NCBI GenBank assembly: GCA_030867875.1
Contig: JAOWCC010001368.1
Location: 6,076,965 to 6,140,964, forward strand
DNA from: Actinernus sp. WN-2022
Lineage: Eukaryota > Cnidaria > Anthozoa > Actiniaria > Actinernidae
Direction of reading: 5' to 3'
Length of the DNA stretch: 64,000 nt
Made by a program: the position numbers and the translations under genes. Shown one piece after another: positions 9,912 to 24,900 of this stretch. Positions within the stretch are counted from its first letter, which is position 1. Every line of letters starts with the position of its first letter. The notes beneath the pieces are model-generated. The model saw only the letters and a program-made list of their open reading frames with translations. It had not been told where the DNA came from and searched no databases.

Positions 9912-12900
9912 GTAAGTGCTGTATGCCATCACTTTGTGTTAACACTAGAATAATTTACATCACAGTTCCTTCTCCCATTGTCATGTAAAGTGATAAAACT
10001 GCTTGAAAACAAAGTGAATGGTGACTTGAGTGATGCTACAACAGCAAAGCAGGGTCAGAAATTAACCTTTTCACGTTAGGCACCAACTGGCAACTAGCCA
10101 AAAAAAAAGACCAATAATTATTATTGTGGTCACCACAATTCAAGTTTCAAGCGACACACAACAAATAACATGTGACCTTACACCAGAAAACGTACAATAG
10201 CGCCTTTCCATTTAAACGGGTAAAATAAACGACTAACAAACGGGTTTTCAAGTCGTTTACACGACTTTCTAGGCTGTGTAAACGAGTTGGGAAGCCGTGG
10301 AAACGAGTTGGAAAGATAGCCCAAAAAAAGCAAATGGCTTTCTAAAACGTTTACCGTGCTCTGTGACAGGTTAGCACAAAAATTCGCTGCACTCTGCGAA
10401 ATTTCGTTTGATACTCTGCGAATATTCGCACGAAACTTCGCTTCTTTGAAATGTTGATCCTTCGAAATTTCGATGCCGGCGTCCAAGATCAAGTTACTTT
10501 TTCCGACTCACTCGGTCAATTCGACAAACCTGAGTTGTAAACTTTATTCGGACTTTGAGTAACTGAACTTTACAAATCACTTTCGAACGGTACAGGAGGA
10601 CAACTGCAGAGTTTACTTCAGTTCAGTCAGTATAATCAGGCTAAGAATAGAAATCTCATGCTTTGAACCCTGAATCGAAGGCCGGAAGGCTAATAAACAA
10701 AAGGAATGCGTTACTAATCGCATGTCCCAACTTCGGAAGTGTTCAATTTTGTAAACGTTATCCGTATATCCGTAATAATATTGAGATCCGTCAGACTTCC
10801 AGATCTTTGTAAAGTTTTCGAGTAAATTCGGACCATGCAGTTATCGAAATGTTGTGAGCCGTAAAATAAACAAAACGTTACGCTGCGTGGCCCGCTTTAA
10901 AGCTTGACTCACTCACTGAGCGCAAAGCATAACACCAAATAAACTTTTGCTTCAGTGTAGTTTCACATTTACGGCATATCCTTGTCTTGTTACTAGTATT
11001 AAAAGGTTTTGGCAGAAATCATTGTAAATGTTTGTGTATTAAAATCTCAACTCTTCTTGGAGTCTGAATTTCCACGTGCAATCAGTCAGGCGTGAACGTG
11101 TCAGTCTGATTTTTTACAGAACATGAACAGAGTTTTGAAGCAACGTTTGTCATGAAAGACGTGCAAAAACTTCTATACTCTTACTGGAAAACCTCTATTG
11201 GGGAAGTGCAATTCCTTTTGAATTAAAAAGCTTTAATGCATCGGATCAGATCAGTCAGTCAGTTCGCGTTAATGGAAAGTGCCCTAGCTAATTGCACCCC
11301 CGCGGTATTTGTGTCAGAAATGAGACACGCGTCTGACTGACAGTTCACGATTGACGGGGACTTTATATGCAGAGTATTTACCAAAACCATCGTACTGTAC
11401 GTTTGTAAAACTGTAATTGTTATGAATTTGAATTTGTCACACGTTAATCTTGGTAAAAGAAAGGTTAGAATACAAAATTGTGCGACATTCTTAGGAACAA
11501 AGAGTGAAATTTGTCAAAATACATTTGCATCACTTTTGCACGGCAATTAAACGGCCTGGCCGAGAAACGGCTTCACAACTCGTTTGCACGGGCAGGGAAA
11601 AAGCTACTTTCGCAGCCGTGTAAACGACTTTCGAAGCTGTGTACATGGTTTTCTAACCCGTTTACACGGATAACAAACGGCTTAGCATGCTTAAACGGAA
11701 AAGCGTTGTTGTAAGTTTTCTCGTGTAAGGTCACACATTTGCTTGGATGTTTTATTGGCTAAATTTACTTAGAACATTGTGTGACTTTGGGACATTGTGA
11801 AAACAATTGAGAAGACTTTAGGTAAATCGCCACCTTACTAACTCTGAAATTTTGGTCACCAACACTCAAAATTTAGTTGCATTGGTGCCAAATAAGGTGC
11901 AATTTTGGACCCTCTAAAGTACTGTAGATAGAATTATTACATGTTTGTACAGCAAATTTCTCAAAATGTATAATATTCATGGACAAATCACTGTTTGCCT
12001 CATTTTCATAACAGCTTTACGTGAAATATTCAAAAGTGTGAGTTGAACAGGGTTTGAACCAGAGCGTGAAATTGCGACATCATGCTTGTGTAACAATTTG
12101 TCCTTTAAAATGTTATGGCTGGGCCATAAATGTCCCCCAAAATCAAAACTTCCCTGTTGTGTTTGAAAAGTTACTAGTTGAATCTGTTATTTCTTGTTAC
12201 TGAGCTTGGAAAGTAAAGAAATTTAAACAAATTGATACACATCACTTTTTCCATCGCACCAATCACACACTTTTCCATCACACAAATCATGCCCTTCACA
12301 CCCGGTTAGTAGAAATTTTGTATCGCAAGGTTTCTCATTTATTTTGTTGCATGATACTTCCAAAGAAAAACACACTTTCTGTGTTTAGCCTGAATAAAAT
12401 AATAAACAAACAAAGATCGATTTACATAAAGACTTTTTACCCATTCGACCCCCAAGGGAATTCTTAATTTAAGTCCAAGTTGTAAACAATTATCAAGTCA
12501 CTCAAAAGAATTATCACAGAATCTTTCTTGGTTTTTGCTGGAGTTTAACATGATTGAAAGTCATTGCATTACGAATAAAGATGGTTGATCTATGCACATT
12601 ATTTTTAAGGCTGATCCTTCGGGTCACAAAGATAGCAAAATTTGAATAAAACAAATAGAATTTCTGACAAAGCTGAAAGAAAGATGGACTGGCCTGTCGA
12701 CATGATGTTGGGTAGTTAAGGCCACAGAGGGGCAAATCGTCTCCTGAGGCCACAAAGCTGCGCGGCTCAAACCCTGGTTGGACTATTGTACTATTGTATG
12801 TACAGTACTGTTCGAAAATATTGCAACGAGGTGAAGTGAAATATCACTTAAAAAGTGATATTTCACCTGAAAAGTGAAATTTCACTTTTATGTGAAGTTT

Positions 12901-15900
12901 AAGGTGATATTTCACTTTCTACAAAAGTGATATTTCACCTAAGTGATATTTCACTTCACTTGACCAAAAGTGATATTTCACGTCACCAAAAGTGATATTT
13001 CACGTCACCAAAAGTGATATTTCACGTCACCAAAAGTGATATTTCACGTCACCAAAGTGATATTTCACGTCACCAAAAGTGATATTTCACGTCACCAAAA
13101 AGTGATATTTCACGTCACCAAAAAGTGATATTTCACTTTTTCGAACTGGACCTTTCACCGTCGTTATTATTCCTGTTCAAGCATGATGAGTTGTCAGTTT
13201 CTTACTCAACAGCGCCGTTCGCGTTCTTATTAACTAACGAAGCCAACTGTTTCAAAATAAACATTCTTAAATCACGGCCCGCTACCAATCTTCGGTTAAC
13301 TTTTAGTCCTGTTCAAGGGTGATGAGTTGTCAGTTTCTTACTCAACACCGCCGTTCGGGTTCTTATTAACTATTTAAGAATGATTTAAGAATGTTTATTT
13401 TGAAACAGTTGGCTTCGTTAGTTAATAAGAACGGTGTTGAAGAAACTGACAAGACATGAAGTGTGAACAGGAATAAAAGTTAACCGAAGATTGGTAGCGG
13501 GCCGTGTTTTAAGAATGTTTATTTTGAAGCAGTTGGCTTCGTTAGTTAATAAGAACGGTGTTGAAGAAACTGACAACACATGAAGTGTGAACAGGAATAA
13601 AAGTTAACCGAAGATTGTTAGCGGGCCGTGTTTTAAGAACGTTTATTTTAAAGCAGTTGGCTTCGTGTTGAAGAAACTGACGGTGTTGAAGAAACTGACA
13701 AGACATGAAGTGTGAACAGGAATAAAAGTTAACCGAAGATTGTTAGCGGGCCGTGTTTTAAGAATGTTTATTTTGAAGCAGTTGGCTTCGTTAGTTAATA
13801 AGAACGGGAACGGCGGTGTTGTGTAAGAAACTGACAACACATGAAGTGTGAACAGGAATAAAAGTTAACCGAAGATTGGTAGCGGGCCGTGTTTTAAGAA
13901 CGTTTATTTTAAAGCAGTTGGCTTCGTGTTGAAGAAACTGACGGTGTTGAAGAAACTGACAAGACATGAAGTGTGAACAGGAATAAAAGTTAACCGAAGA
14001 TTGTTAGCGGGCCGTGTTTTAAGAATGTTTATTTTGAAGCAGTTGGCTTCGTTAGTTAATAAGAACGGGAACGGCGGTGTTGTGTAAGAAACTGACAACT
14101 CATCACGCTTGAACAGGAATAAAAGTTAACCGAAGATTGGTAGCGGGCCGTGTTTTAAGAATGTTTATTTTGAAGCAGTTGGCTTCGTTAGTTAATAAGA
14201 ACGGTGTTGAAGAAACTGACAAGACATGAAGTGTGAACAGGAATAAAAGTTAACCGAAGATTGGTAGCGGGCCGTGTTTTAAGAATGTTTATTTTGAAGC
14301 AGTTGGCTTCGTTAGTTAATAAGAACGGTGTTGAAGAAACTGACAACACATGAAGTGTGAACAGGAATAAAAGTTAACCGAAGATTGTTAGCGGGCCGTG
14401 TTTTAAGAACGTTTATTTTAAAGCAGTTGGCTTCGTGTTGAAGAAACTGACGGTGTTGAAGAAACTGACAAGACATGAAGTGTGAACAGGAATAAAAGTT
14501 AACCGAAGATTGGTAGCGTGCCGTGATTTAAGAATGTTTATTTTGAAACAGTTGGCTTCGTTAGTTAATAAGAACCCGAGCGGCGGTGTTGAGTAAGAAA
14601 CTGACAACTCATCACCCTTGAACAGCAATAAAAGTTAACCGAAGATTGGTAGCGTGCCGTGATTTAAGAATGTTTATTTTGAAACAGTTGGCTTCGTTAG
14701 TTAATAAGAACGGTGTTGAAGAAACTGACAACACATGAATAATAACGACGGTGAAAGGTCCAGTTCGAAAAAGTGAAATATCACTTTTTGGTGACGTGAA
14801 ATATCACTTCTTCAAAAGTGAAATATCCCTTTCCAAAAAGTGAAATATCACTTTCCAAAAGTGATATTTCACCTCACCAAAAGTGATATTTCACTTTCCA
14901 AAAGTGATATTTCACGTCACCAAAAGTGATATTTCACTTCCCTTAGTGAAGTGATATTTCACTTAAAAGTGAAATATCCCCGGGGATATATCCCCAATTC
15001 TCGTTGCAATCTTTTCGAACAGTACTGTACTGGCAGTTTAATTGTTGACAACCAAACAAGAAAAGTTGGATCAATCATGGTTTCTGGAAGACCCCCATCT
15101 CCCTGTTACACCATAAAAAAAAGTTATGGTTAATCATTAATACATAGTCATGTACATATATACCCCAGGGAGCAGTGGGCAGGGTTCACACAGTCATGGT
15201 ATTTTATCATCGACCATTGGAATGTTTTTATGCTTGACTTTCCTTGCAGAATTCTAGATAGATCAGTAGTTTCTCATTCAGCACTCTTCATTATTTTTCA
15301 TCTGCTACTTGATGATTTTGACTTGGTTGTTTTAAAACTGGCAGAGTCCTGGCTACATGCTAAAGATAATATGTTACATTGAAATAAGTTTGTAAATGTT
15401 TTCAAGCAATATTAAAGTGGGTGGACAGGCCCAGTTAAATGACGTTATCTAGTTTTTTTCTTGCCTCCTCCAGAACCTAATTTGAGTCCTTGATATTTTA
15501 ATTTAGTCATGGAAAAGTCATGGAATTTGATTATAACTTTCCTGTGTGAACCCTGGTGGGTGGATATTTTCTTAGAAACCAGGAATCACATGAATGCAAG
15601 TGATATACATGATTTATGGGCACTGAGTGATATTTTGAAAGTTCTGATAATTGCATGTAAGCCTTTTTGTCATAATAATATACTGAGCAAATGTTTGCTG
15701 AGAATGGGCGACTGTGCACTCAATAACCTTTTTATGCACTCATTATTGACCAGTAATCAGTTGTGGACCTCCCCCCAACAGTCGTAAACATAGTGTTTTT
15801 ATTAATCAGTATCTGTATATTTGATACAACACCTACATGTACATGTATGTTTTATTAATCAGTGTTGTATCAAATAATTAGACCGACATTGGCTAAGGTC

Positions 15901-18900
15901 ACACTGGGATGTTAACAATAGTAAACCAGCCAAACTATGGTTAAAAATTTGTTACAATAGTTAAAATGGTAACCTTGAGAAAACCAGACGTCTGTCTGAG
16001 AGGCGTCTGATTTTCTTGGCCGAAATGACATGATGCATTCCAACGTGAGTGTTGACAGTTCGGAAACCACAAACTAGGATTTAATTACCTCAAACATCAA
16101 AATAGATGACAAGCTGTCAACTAAGTCAATAAGTTTAGATTAACTTATTGATAAACCCATGTTTTCAGGTCGGCTAACTATAGTTAACTTTTCTTTCTTC
16201 CTGCCGCCGTTGTCGGAGCAACTAACCACAGTTGAGTTTACTACGGTAAACCGTAAAATGCAGCCTGGTCACACTGAGGACGCCGTTAAGTATAGTAAAA
16301 TCTGCTTAACTGTAGTAAATTTCGTCCAGTGTGACCTCAGCCATTGATGTTTTATTAATCAGCTTAGTATCAAACAAACTCTATAGTGTTGGTCTAAGTA
16401 TGGACTGAATGTCTAATCATTTCTGTATGGAGGTTTACAGAATTGTCCATGTGACTTGAATGCTGACTTTGGATTGGTTAGCACCCTTTTGAATTATTAA
16501 TGAATTTTACAAATGCCTAACAACAATGGATGGATTTGTAAAATACATGTGTAAAAGTTTGATGGACTTGGCCTTCTTCTGGTAGTGAACATAAAAATAT
16601 AGTCTCTCTTATTTCAGCAAGTCACTGCATCCTAAAGTACTCCCCAATGAGTGGTCTGGCGAGAATATTAGTACTATTAATTGTATGATCTGAGTGCATG
16701 ACCATATTGTATCTAGGCAAGCCATTGTATAGCGAACCAATCAGAGCATAGCAGTTTTTCCACAGGAACATAATTATCATGTCCCACAAACGTACGACTG
16801 GCTATTTTTAGAAAGGTTTTTAGCATGTCACAAGTTTGATGATATATGATTAGAATACCTAAAATTTTAACAATATTTTTGCAATTAATGTATTTTTCTG
16901 TGCCATTTTCTGGTAAAATATATTTTCTTTGAAATTAACCAATTTAAAACTACAAAAGTTATCTAATGAGAATATATTACTTGGTTGGCATTCTATTAAA
17001 TTTATGAATATCAACCAATGAAATTTTGAGAAAGAAAAATAGAAATTAACACCTTTTCATAATTGTACAGTAGCAGGTCAGGGAAAAGTTTGCAAATGTT
17101 GTTATTGGTCAGAGAAAATTGGCATTTTGATTACAAGTTTGGACCAGAGATATGGCAATGTTAATTAGAGAGGAGCAAATGATGGCAATGGTTGAAAATC
17201 TCACTTCCATGTCTCGGATCAGGTACATAATTTGTTCCCTGTCGATTGGTTCAGGCAATATGTACTCTGTCCAAACCATTTAAAAAGTTACTATTATTAT
17301 TTGGAATGTTAGGGCTGTGACTAAACAAAGAACAACTTCTATGTAGAGTTGTCCCGGGGGGGGGGGGGGGGGGGGGGGGGGACGGACTCCGATATAAAAG
17401 GGGTAGGGATGCTCGTCGGACATTTTCGATTTGACCCCTAAGAGGTACTAAAATGGGCGTGGCTCAAGCTTATTTTGAACCCTAAAAGATAATAAAAACG
17501 TAAATTGATAACAGCTTTTTTGTTCAATCGACACCCGACCCCTAAAAGGTACCGCTTTACATAGAAATGTCTGTGTTTGATGGTGGATACCCTAAGTGGT
17601 ACCAAACTCCTGATTTTGACCCCTAAAAGGTACGACGAGCATCCATGTACCCCTCACATAAGGGACCCCCCCCCCCCCCCCCCGGGAGTTGTGGAGTTAA
17701 AATATTTTTTAGTGAATTTTATCTTGTAATTTATTGCTTCTGTATTGACTTTTAATTTTCTTCAGTTTTTGTAGCCATCTGGCTAATCCAGCTGATTCAA
17801 GTTGTTGGAAGTTTCACATGAAAATAATGTAACAGGACAGTAACTTTATAGTGATACTTACTGTTTGTAAACACTGACATCATTTATATATTGCATTTTT
17901 AATGTGGTTGGCAAACAACCCCACATGTTTTTATGACTTGTATGACAACTAGCGATTTGGGCCTCACAAAATACATCTAAAATCTCAATTCTGCTTCCAA
18001 ATCTTAATTCTTTTATAAGACTTGTAAGTTAAGAGCATTTAAGCTTTGATAAAAGGGCTTGATTGCATTTTGGAAGAACAAGAAAGTAATTTGGTGATGA
18101 ATAAGCACCGACCTGTGATATTTTATAAGCAACTGACTGTGTTCACGCTTCATTTCTGCCCAGCTGCCATTACCACAGAATGCAACAAATGTGGCGTGAC
18201 TGGCCTGTGTGTATTGCTATAGTAGTAGGTAATAGCTGTAATAATAATTTTCAAGTTGTTTAACAGCTTATAAAGTCCTAAAAAATAATGTGTTAATTTG
18301 TTTGAATAGTAAAGTGTAAATTAGCATGCTGTTGAGCCAATATCCTCCCCTCAGTACATGCTAATACAACTGAAGGCATCCAAAACTGACCCTTTCCGCC
18401 AAGGGCAGACTATATTAGTTGGGAAATCTAACTCAAAATTATGCCCTGTGTCAGCAATGCGTGCTTATTTATCCTCTAGAAGTTCTGCCCCAGTCTCATG
18501 TCCGCTCTTTCTCTACCAAACTGGCACTTTTCTCACTCGCAAAAAACTTACTAGTGAAACAAGGCAACTAATTTCTAAGGGAGGGCTAGACTCTAGTGAA
18601 TATGCTGGGCATAGCTTCCGGATAGGTGCAGCCACGTCAGCTGCAACAGCCAACCTACCCCCATGGCTCATCAAGGTTTTGGGTCGGTGGTCTTCTGATT
18701 GTTTTGAGAGATACATCAAAACCCCTGTCTCTGTTCTGGCACAGGTATCCCAAATGCTAACAGATAGATTATAACTTATAATTTTCCAAATTCTAAATTA
18801 GGGCTCGTCAATGGGGGAATGCTATGCATTTGTGGGATGAAGTGCTCCTTTAGTCACACTTTGGCCCCCATAGACTCTATTTTGGGTGGGCCAACTCCCT

Positions 18901-21900
18901 CCAATCCGTACTGCCTGGACCTAGGTTAGAGGAGGCCCAACTCCCTCCAATCAGAGAGGAGGCCCAACTCCCTCCTCTCTACCCAGGAGTGCTTTCACTT
19001 GGATTGTTGCTGAGGCCCAACTCCCTCATCCATCCATTGTCAGCATCCCCCTGGGCCGTAGGCTTCATTTGCTAGTGAGTGAGTGTCGTGCTATTCTCCT
19101 GCAGTACTGGGGCATACAAAACTTCAATGAGCATTTCATTACCCACTTCCCCATTGGCAGCCACAAATGAGTTATTGTTTTATTATTTAATACTAACTTT
19201 ATATATTTACGAGTTAATTATTGAGGAAGAGGAAGTCAATTAAATATTAATTTATTGGAGCAATGCAATAAATTCCAGTTAATTGACAACTCTTACTGTG
19301 TTTTGGAGCCTGAAGTTAGGAACTTGGTTCTCAAAAAGCCCACTAAAATATCTTCAAACGGGCTTCCTGTGCTTGGATATGCTTTCCCGCCTTTTTGTCG
19401 CATGAGCTTTTTCGTACCTCGCGTGATCCCCTTATCCAATGAGATTATAGCTTGGCCGACGGCATCGTCTGACCCTGGCAGGCTGTTCATTCATGTATTC
19501 CCCAGGCTCACAGTTCAAAGCCTTGAAAATTTCCCACCCAAGCCTCCCCCAAACTGCTCAGGCTCCACCTCACTTTAGATTTACCATCACATATGATTAA
19601 AAAGTAAATATATTTATATATATATATATAAGAAGAAGAAAGAAATAATTCTACAGCTGTAGATTTACATACTCTCTGATAATACTTTGTCATTTAGACA
19701 ATGGCTTTGTTGACGCCAAAATTACACATATACATGTAGCATATTGAACCGAATAGTGAACATGCCTGCCTCCTTGAGGTTACTATTCCAATTTAGTTGA
19801 TAATTATTAAGATGTTTTGCCATCATTTGCCTAGAAAAATTGTTACTGTGATTGTATTCTATATTAGCAGAATGTTCAATAAAGTAAGGGAATGGGGATG
19901 AAGTGCTCCTTTATATAGTCACACTTTGGCCCCCATAGACTCGATTTTGGGTGGGCCAACTCCCTCCAATCCGTACTGCCTGGACCTAGGTTAGAGGAGG
20001 CCCAACTCCCTCCTCTCTACCCAGGAGTGCTTTCACTTGGATTGTTGCTGAGGCCCAACTCCCTCATCCATCCATTGTCAGCATCCCCCTGGGCCGTAGG
20101 CTTCATTTGCTACGTGCTATTCTCCTGCAGTACTGGGGCATACAAAACTTCAATGAGCATTTCATTACCCACTTCACCATTGGCAGCCACAAATGAGTTG
20201 TTGTTTTATTATTTAATACTAACTTTATATATTTACGAGTTAATTATTGAGGAAGAGGAAGTCAATTAATGGGTATTTTACTGTGTGCATGTGTCTGTCA
20301 AATTTGAACATAATACCTGATTATGTTTTCTTTAGTTTGAAATTGATATGGTCTTTCTTGGCACTTGAAGGATGTGATAATTCTAGCATGACTTTTGACC
20401 CTGGGGGAGGTTTCACATCACATGATATTTTGCATATCCATCCAGGCGATGTGTGACTAACTACATCTGGTCTGACTTCCAAAATTGGGCAACAACAACA
20501 TAATTAACAGTGTCTTCCATACTTTGTACACTCCTGGTGAATTGTAGAAAAAGGTTTCATTCTTACATTTAATGCTTGGATTTGAGGAAAAGTAAGTAGT
20601 AATTCAGTTATTTTACAGAATACTGAGTCTCCTTTGCTGATTTTCCACTACATGAACACTCTTTGAATGGGCTGCCACAAGTTTGTTATTCAGAATGTTG
20701 AAGCTCTGATCTTTTGAGTGTGAATAAATACTTTGGCTTGACCACAGATGCCAAAAGGATTCTGAAAGCTACATGTACTCTGTAAGCAGTTCATGTGTAA
20801 CAGCTGATTTGAAATTAGAGCAAGTAAGTTATAGTATTATGAGCCTTGAATCAGCATATAAAACCATTCACTTTTAAAGATGAGCTGATTTGCAACCAGT
20901 ATTCATCTGAGTGTGTTTTATGAGCTATTATATAATAATAATAATAATAATATTATTTATTTATATAGCGTCATTTCCGTTAAGACCAATAACGCTTTAC
21001 ATCCGTTCAAATGAATCTAATAATACAAACTATGCTAAAAATTAAAAACTATATTATAAAAATGTTTTATATACATGTACATGGATATAACAAGGATAAT
21101 CTATTAATGTCGCTCCTCGCACAGATTGACCCTCCCCAGCCTTGTACAAAGTATAAGACAACAACACTGTTTGTGGCGTATAAGGGGGAACATGCCCAAC
21201 TGATGACAAGAAAAGTCTGGCGTGACGACCTCCATGGTGCAAACTATAGCAGCAATAACAATAGACCTTTAAAGCCTCACTCATCTCCCCAGCACTCCGC
21301 GTGCTGGATCGGACAAGGGTATTGGCAGGTCAACGCAATCGTACGAGGCTCGCACACGCGTGCAGAGCTCGCACTAAACAAATGACGTAGCAGTTACGTC
21401 AGCAGCATAACAACAAGCAAAATACGCTTGGGGAAGTCGCCAAACAGACTTAACCGCCAACTGAGGGGATGGCCCTAGTTTAATATCTTGTAATCTGCAA
21501 TTAATATATAACAACAGGAACTAAATCGTAAGCGCCAAACTCCCAGATTACAGGGTGGGTGGGAGGGGAAAATTCTTTGCGCTTTGCAGACGATGCAGCG
21601 AGGGCTTACAATGATGAATATGAAGCAATACTTTAATGTTCCAGCTTTTATACCGAGACAGTATATTATCATGAGGTTTTTAACTAACCAATGTTATGAG
21701 CTGTACCGTATTGCAACTAGACAGCACGTGCACGCATGAAGCGACATGAATGCTCTAAAGACGTGGCATACAGGCTAAAACCAATCCTAGGTAATGATAG
21801 AAAATAGCACGAGGGACTAAGCGGTAAGAACCCATGCAGACATGAATAGGACTCTGAGTGAAAAACACGACCTTGGACTTTGGATATACCAATGCTAAAG

Positions 21901-24900
21901 TCTCTGAACTTTATATATGTAGATGTTTAGCGTGACTGATGACCTGTTGGCTCAGGTTCCATTAACTGTATTTTACTGACCTTTAAGGGGCAGTAAATTG
22001 AACATAAATTAAAGGCTTGTTTAAAAAGCCAGGTCTTAAGTCTATTCTTAAAAACTTTTACTGACTCACTGCATTTAATATCCAATGGAAGAGAGTTCCA
22101 TAGGCCCGGCGCAGCCACTGAAAATGCCCTGTCGCCGTACGTTTTAAGTCTAGTAACTGGTTTAAGTAATAAGTAATTGGACGAAGAGCGTAACCTACGG
22201 GTGGGACAATAAGATTGCAACAGTTGCTTTAAATAAGCCGGCGCCTGATCATGTAAAGCCTTGAAAGTAATTAATACAATCTTAAAGTAAATACGCTGTT
22301 CAACCGGCAGCCAGTGTAGTTCAACTAAAACAGGCGTAATGCATTCATGTTTGCGAACTAATCTAACAACTCTAGCAGCAGCATTTTGTACATATTGGAG
22401 TCTCTGTATAGTACTCTTAGGAAGAGTACTATACAGATCATTCCTTTGACACAAAAAGATATTTCAAAGGCTTTGTTTAAGAAGATTGAATGAATACTAT
22501 TGTTTATTGAATGTATTGTTTAAGACTGAAGCATTCCTCGGAGTTTTGCAATCAGGAATTTGACATACCAAATACTTTCACTTTCACATTGGCAACCAAA
22601 CAAAATCTAGCTACTAGCTACTGTTTGTAGCTATAGCTGCTAAACCTACATTATTTTATAGTTTCATTTTCACAAGCAACCAAATAAAATTGAGCTACTG
22701 AAGCTATTAGATGCTAAAACAAGTTTCCTTTTCACAAGCAGCCAAATACAAATCTACATGTACGTACCTAGCTAAATCTAACTTGACTTGACTTGATACA
22801 GATATAAATATGTGGGGTGTAAACTTGGTTCTAAATGTATTATTGGACTAGCTCAATTTGACCTTAAATATAATTATGAAGTCAAAGAAATACAGAGCAT
22901 TAATGAACTTAGGTAATGAGTAAATAATTTAGAGGAAGTAAAGTTTATGTAAAGTTTTATTTACTTGTTACAAATTGTTTTTCTCATTTGTTGTTGTTTG
23001 ATCAGTATTTGTATACCATTTTACACCAATCTAAAGTATAGTTTTCTGCCATTCAAGGACTTAGCTTGCTTGCAAATTTTAGACAAGAAGTGTTCAAATC
23101 TAATAAGAAATTGTTGCACTACTATTCAGTCCAGGGATAATTGTATAGGAAGTTGCATGAATGCAAGTGCTATTTTAACATGATTTATGTTTTGAAAACA
23201 TTGTAATTACAGGATCCTTATTGCTACCCTGCAAGCAGGACCTTTTCTTTGGATTATTTAAAGTGCCAATGAAATGAAAAATTCAATCCCGTTTTTATTT
23301 TATTTTATTAAATTCTAGGCTTCTCTTATTCAATTTGTGCAATTAAAAATCAATTTGGAGAGCACAAACATATTTTTTTTTTCGTATCGAAGTCAGGCGG
23401 AATTACCAAAATCAGGCGACAATTTTTCTGCTGTTAAAGATATGGTAATCACATGCGTGATGTCACTAGGTCTGCGCATTTATATTCGTCTCCATAAATA
23501 CTACAAAATAAGTGCATTTTTGGCCAGTTTTCAACTTAAATATGTAATACTTTGATAAACCTTGACAATGGCCATACTTGTTCTAATAGAATCCTTGCAG
23601 TGAGCCATATTTTTACTTTTGTGAATATAAATGTAGGACCTAGTGACGTTACGTATGTGATTAGCATATCTTTAACGGCATAAAAATTGTCGCGTAATTT
23701 TGGCAATTATACCTGACTTCGATACGAAATAAAATTATGTTCGCGCTCTCCAAATAAATTTATCATTGCACAGAATGGGTAAGGGAGGCCTATAATTTAA
23801 TAAAATGAAATAAAAACTGGATCGATTTTTTCACGTCATTGGCACTTGAATCTCGTTCGCTCTCAGGAAGGAGATTAATAAAACCAAAAACAAGGCTCTG
23901 CTCACAGGGTACAATATACATTTAGCTTTAGGTGAGTGCAATTTGAACTTTTAAAAACATTATGAGTGACAATTTTCTCAAAATAGCACAAGCAAATTCA
24001 TGAGCATTTTGTTAAATTATAGCCCATGACAAAAGTCATGTCCGATAGCACTGTCAGCACTAGTGGGGTTTCCTGCCAGGCTAGTAGATCAGTTTGACAG
24101 CTTGCCAAGGAGCTGAAATAATACTTCTTTTCACTGAAATTTAATTAATTTTTATATATTAAAGTTTAGGCTAGCTTGATAGACCCATGGGCTAAGGGCA
24201 AGTATCAATTTTAACGTTCTTCTCGCCCTGTTAGTGTACTAAAAAATGGGAAGTGAGACAACTACAATGTATTAGTTCATAAAACTTTATTTGCCAGACA
24301 TGTGAACACATTGTGTTATACAGTATATCATGAGTATTTTTGTGTCTGAAATCGTAGCAAATTAACCACAAACACACACCTTGTATAATTATGTCCATTT
24401 CTTGCTTCTTCACAAAACAAATGTTGGCCAGTTTCCATGGAAATTTCCAAACTGCACTTAATTTCCTTGAAATGTGCCACCTCTCATCCAATCAGAATTG
24501 AGAAATGTTGTTGAGTGTAGTACATTATATATTAATGACTATCATTTGAGGTATTTACCAACCTTGACTTTATAAAGTACCGGTATTCATGTAAATTATT
24601 AACTAGCTATTAAGAATGTTTGAAGGGGGCACTGGCAACCTCCAAATCACATAAACTTTCTCAATTCGAAAAACGAAAATAACTACTCAGATTAGAAGAG
24701 TAAAAATATACTTTGTAGATATGCTGCAGAAAATATAATTATGAAGTCAAAGAAATACAGAGCATTAATGAACTTAGGTAATGAGTAAATAATTTAGAGG
24801 AAGTAAAGTTTATGTAAAGTTTTATTTACTTGTTACAAATTGTTTTTCTCATTTGTTGTTGTTTGATCAGTATTTGTATACCATTTTACACCAATCTAAA

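Larger units (their letters stand above)
12801..15029. mobile_element. TA-flanked 2.2-kb element filled with satellite arrays
   Basis: The element spans 12803-15027, begins CAGTACTGTTCGAAAA, ends TTTTCGAACAGTACTG, and is flanked by TA at 12801-12802 and 15028-15029. TIRs starting CAGT with a TA duplication suit the Tc1/mariner/pogo group (inference). Just inside both ends are arrays of GTGATATTTCAC-type units (about 12830-13140 and 14770-14985). The middle (13140-14770) is a second array of units of roughly 120-140 bp. No transposase remains. Confidence 0.85.

Noticed and set aside
8833..9945. 370-residue open frame on the minus strand, and a 231-residue frame in another + frame, across the eIF4G exon
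   Set aside because: The 21-bp and 204-bp repeats are multiples of three without stops in these frames, so the frames stay open by repetition. The encoded GGKGSAL and LCLPRPN heptads match nothing and the true frame is fixed by the RDPNQ motif and splice phase.
12830..13140. CRISPR-like array of short repeats
   Set aside because: The spacers are as repetitive as the repeats, and the context is a eukaryotic intron inside a transposon.
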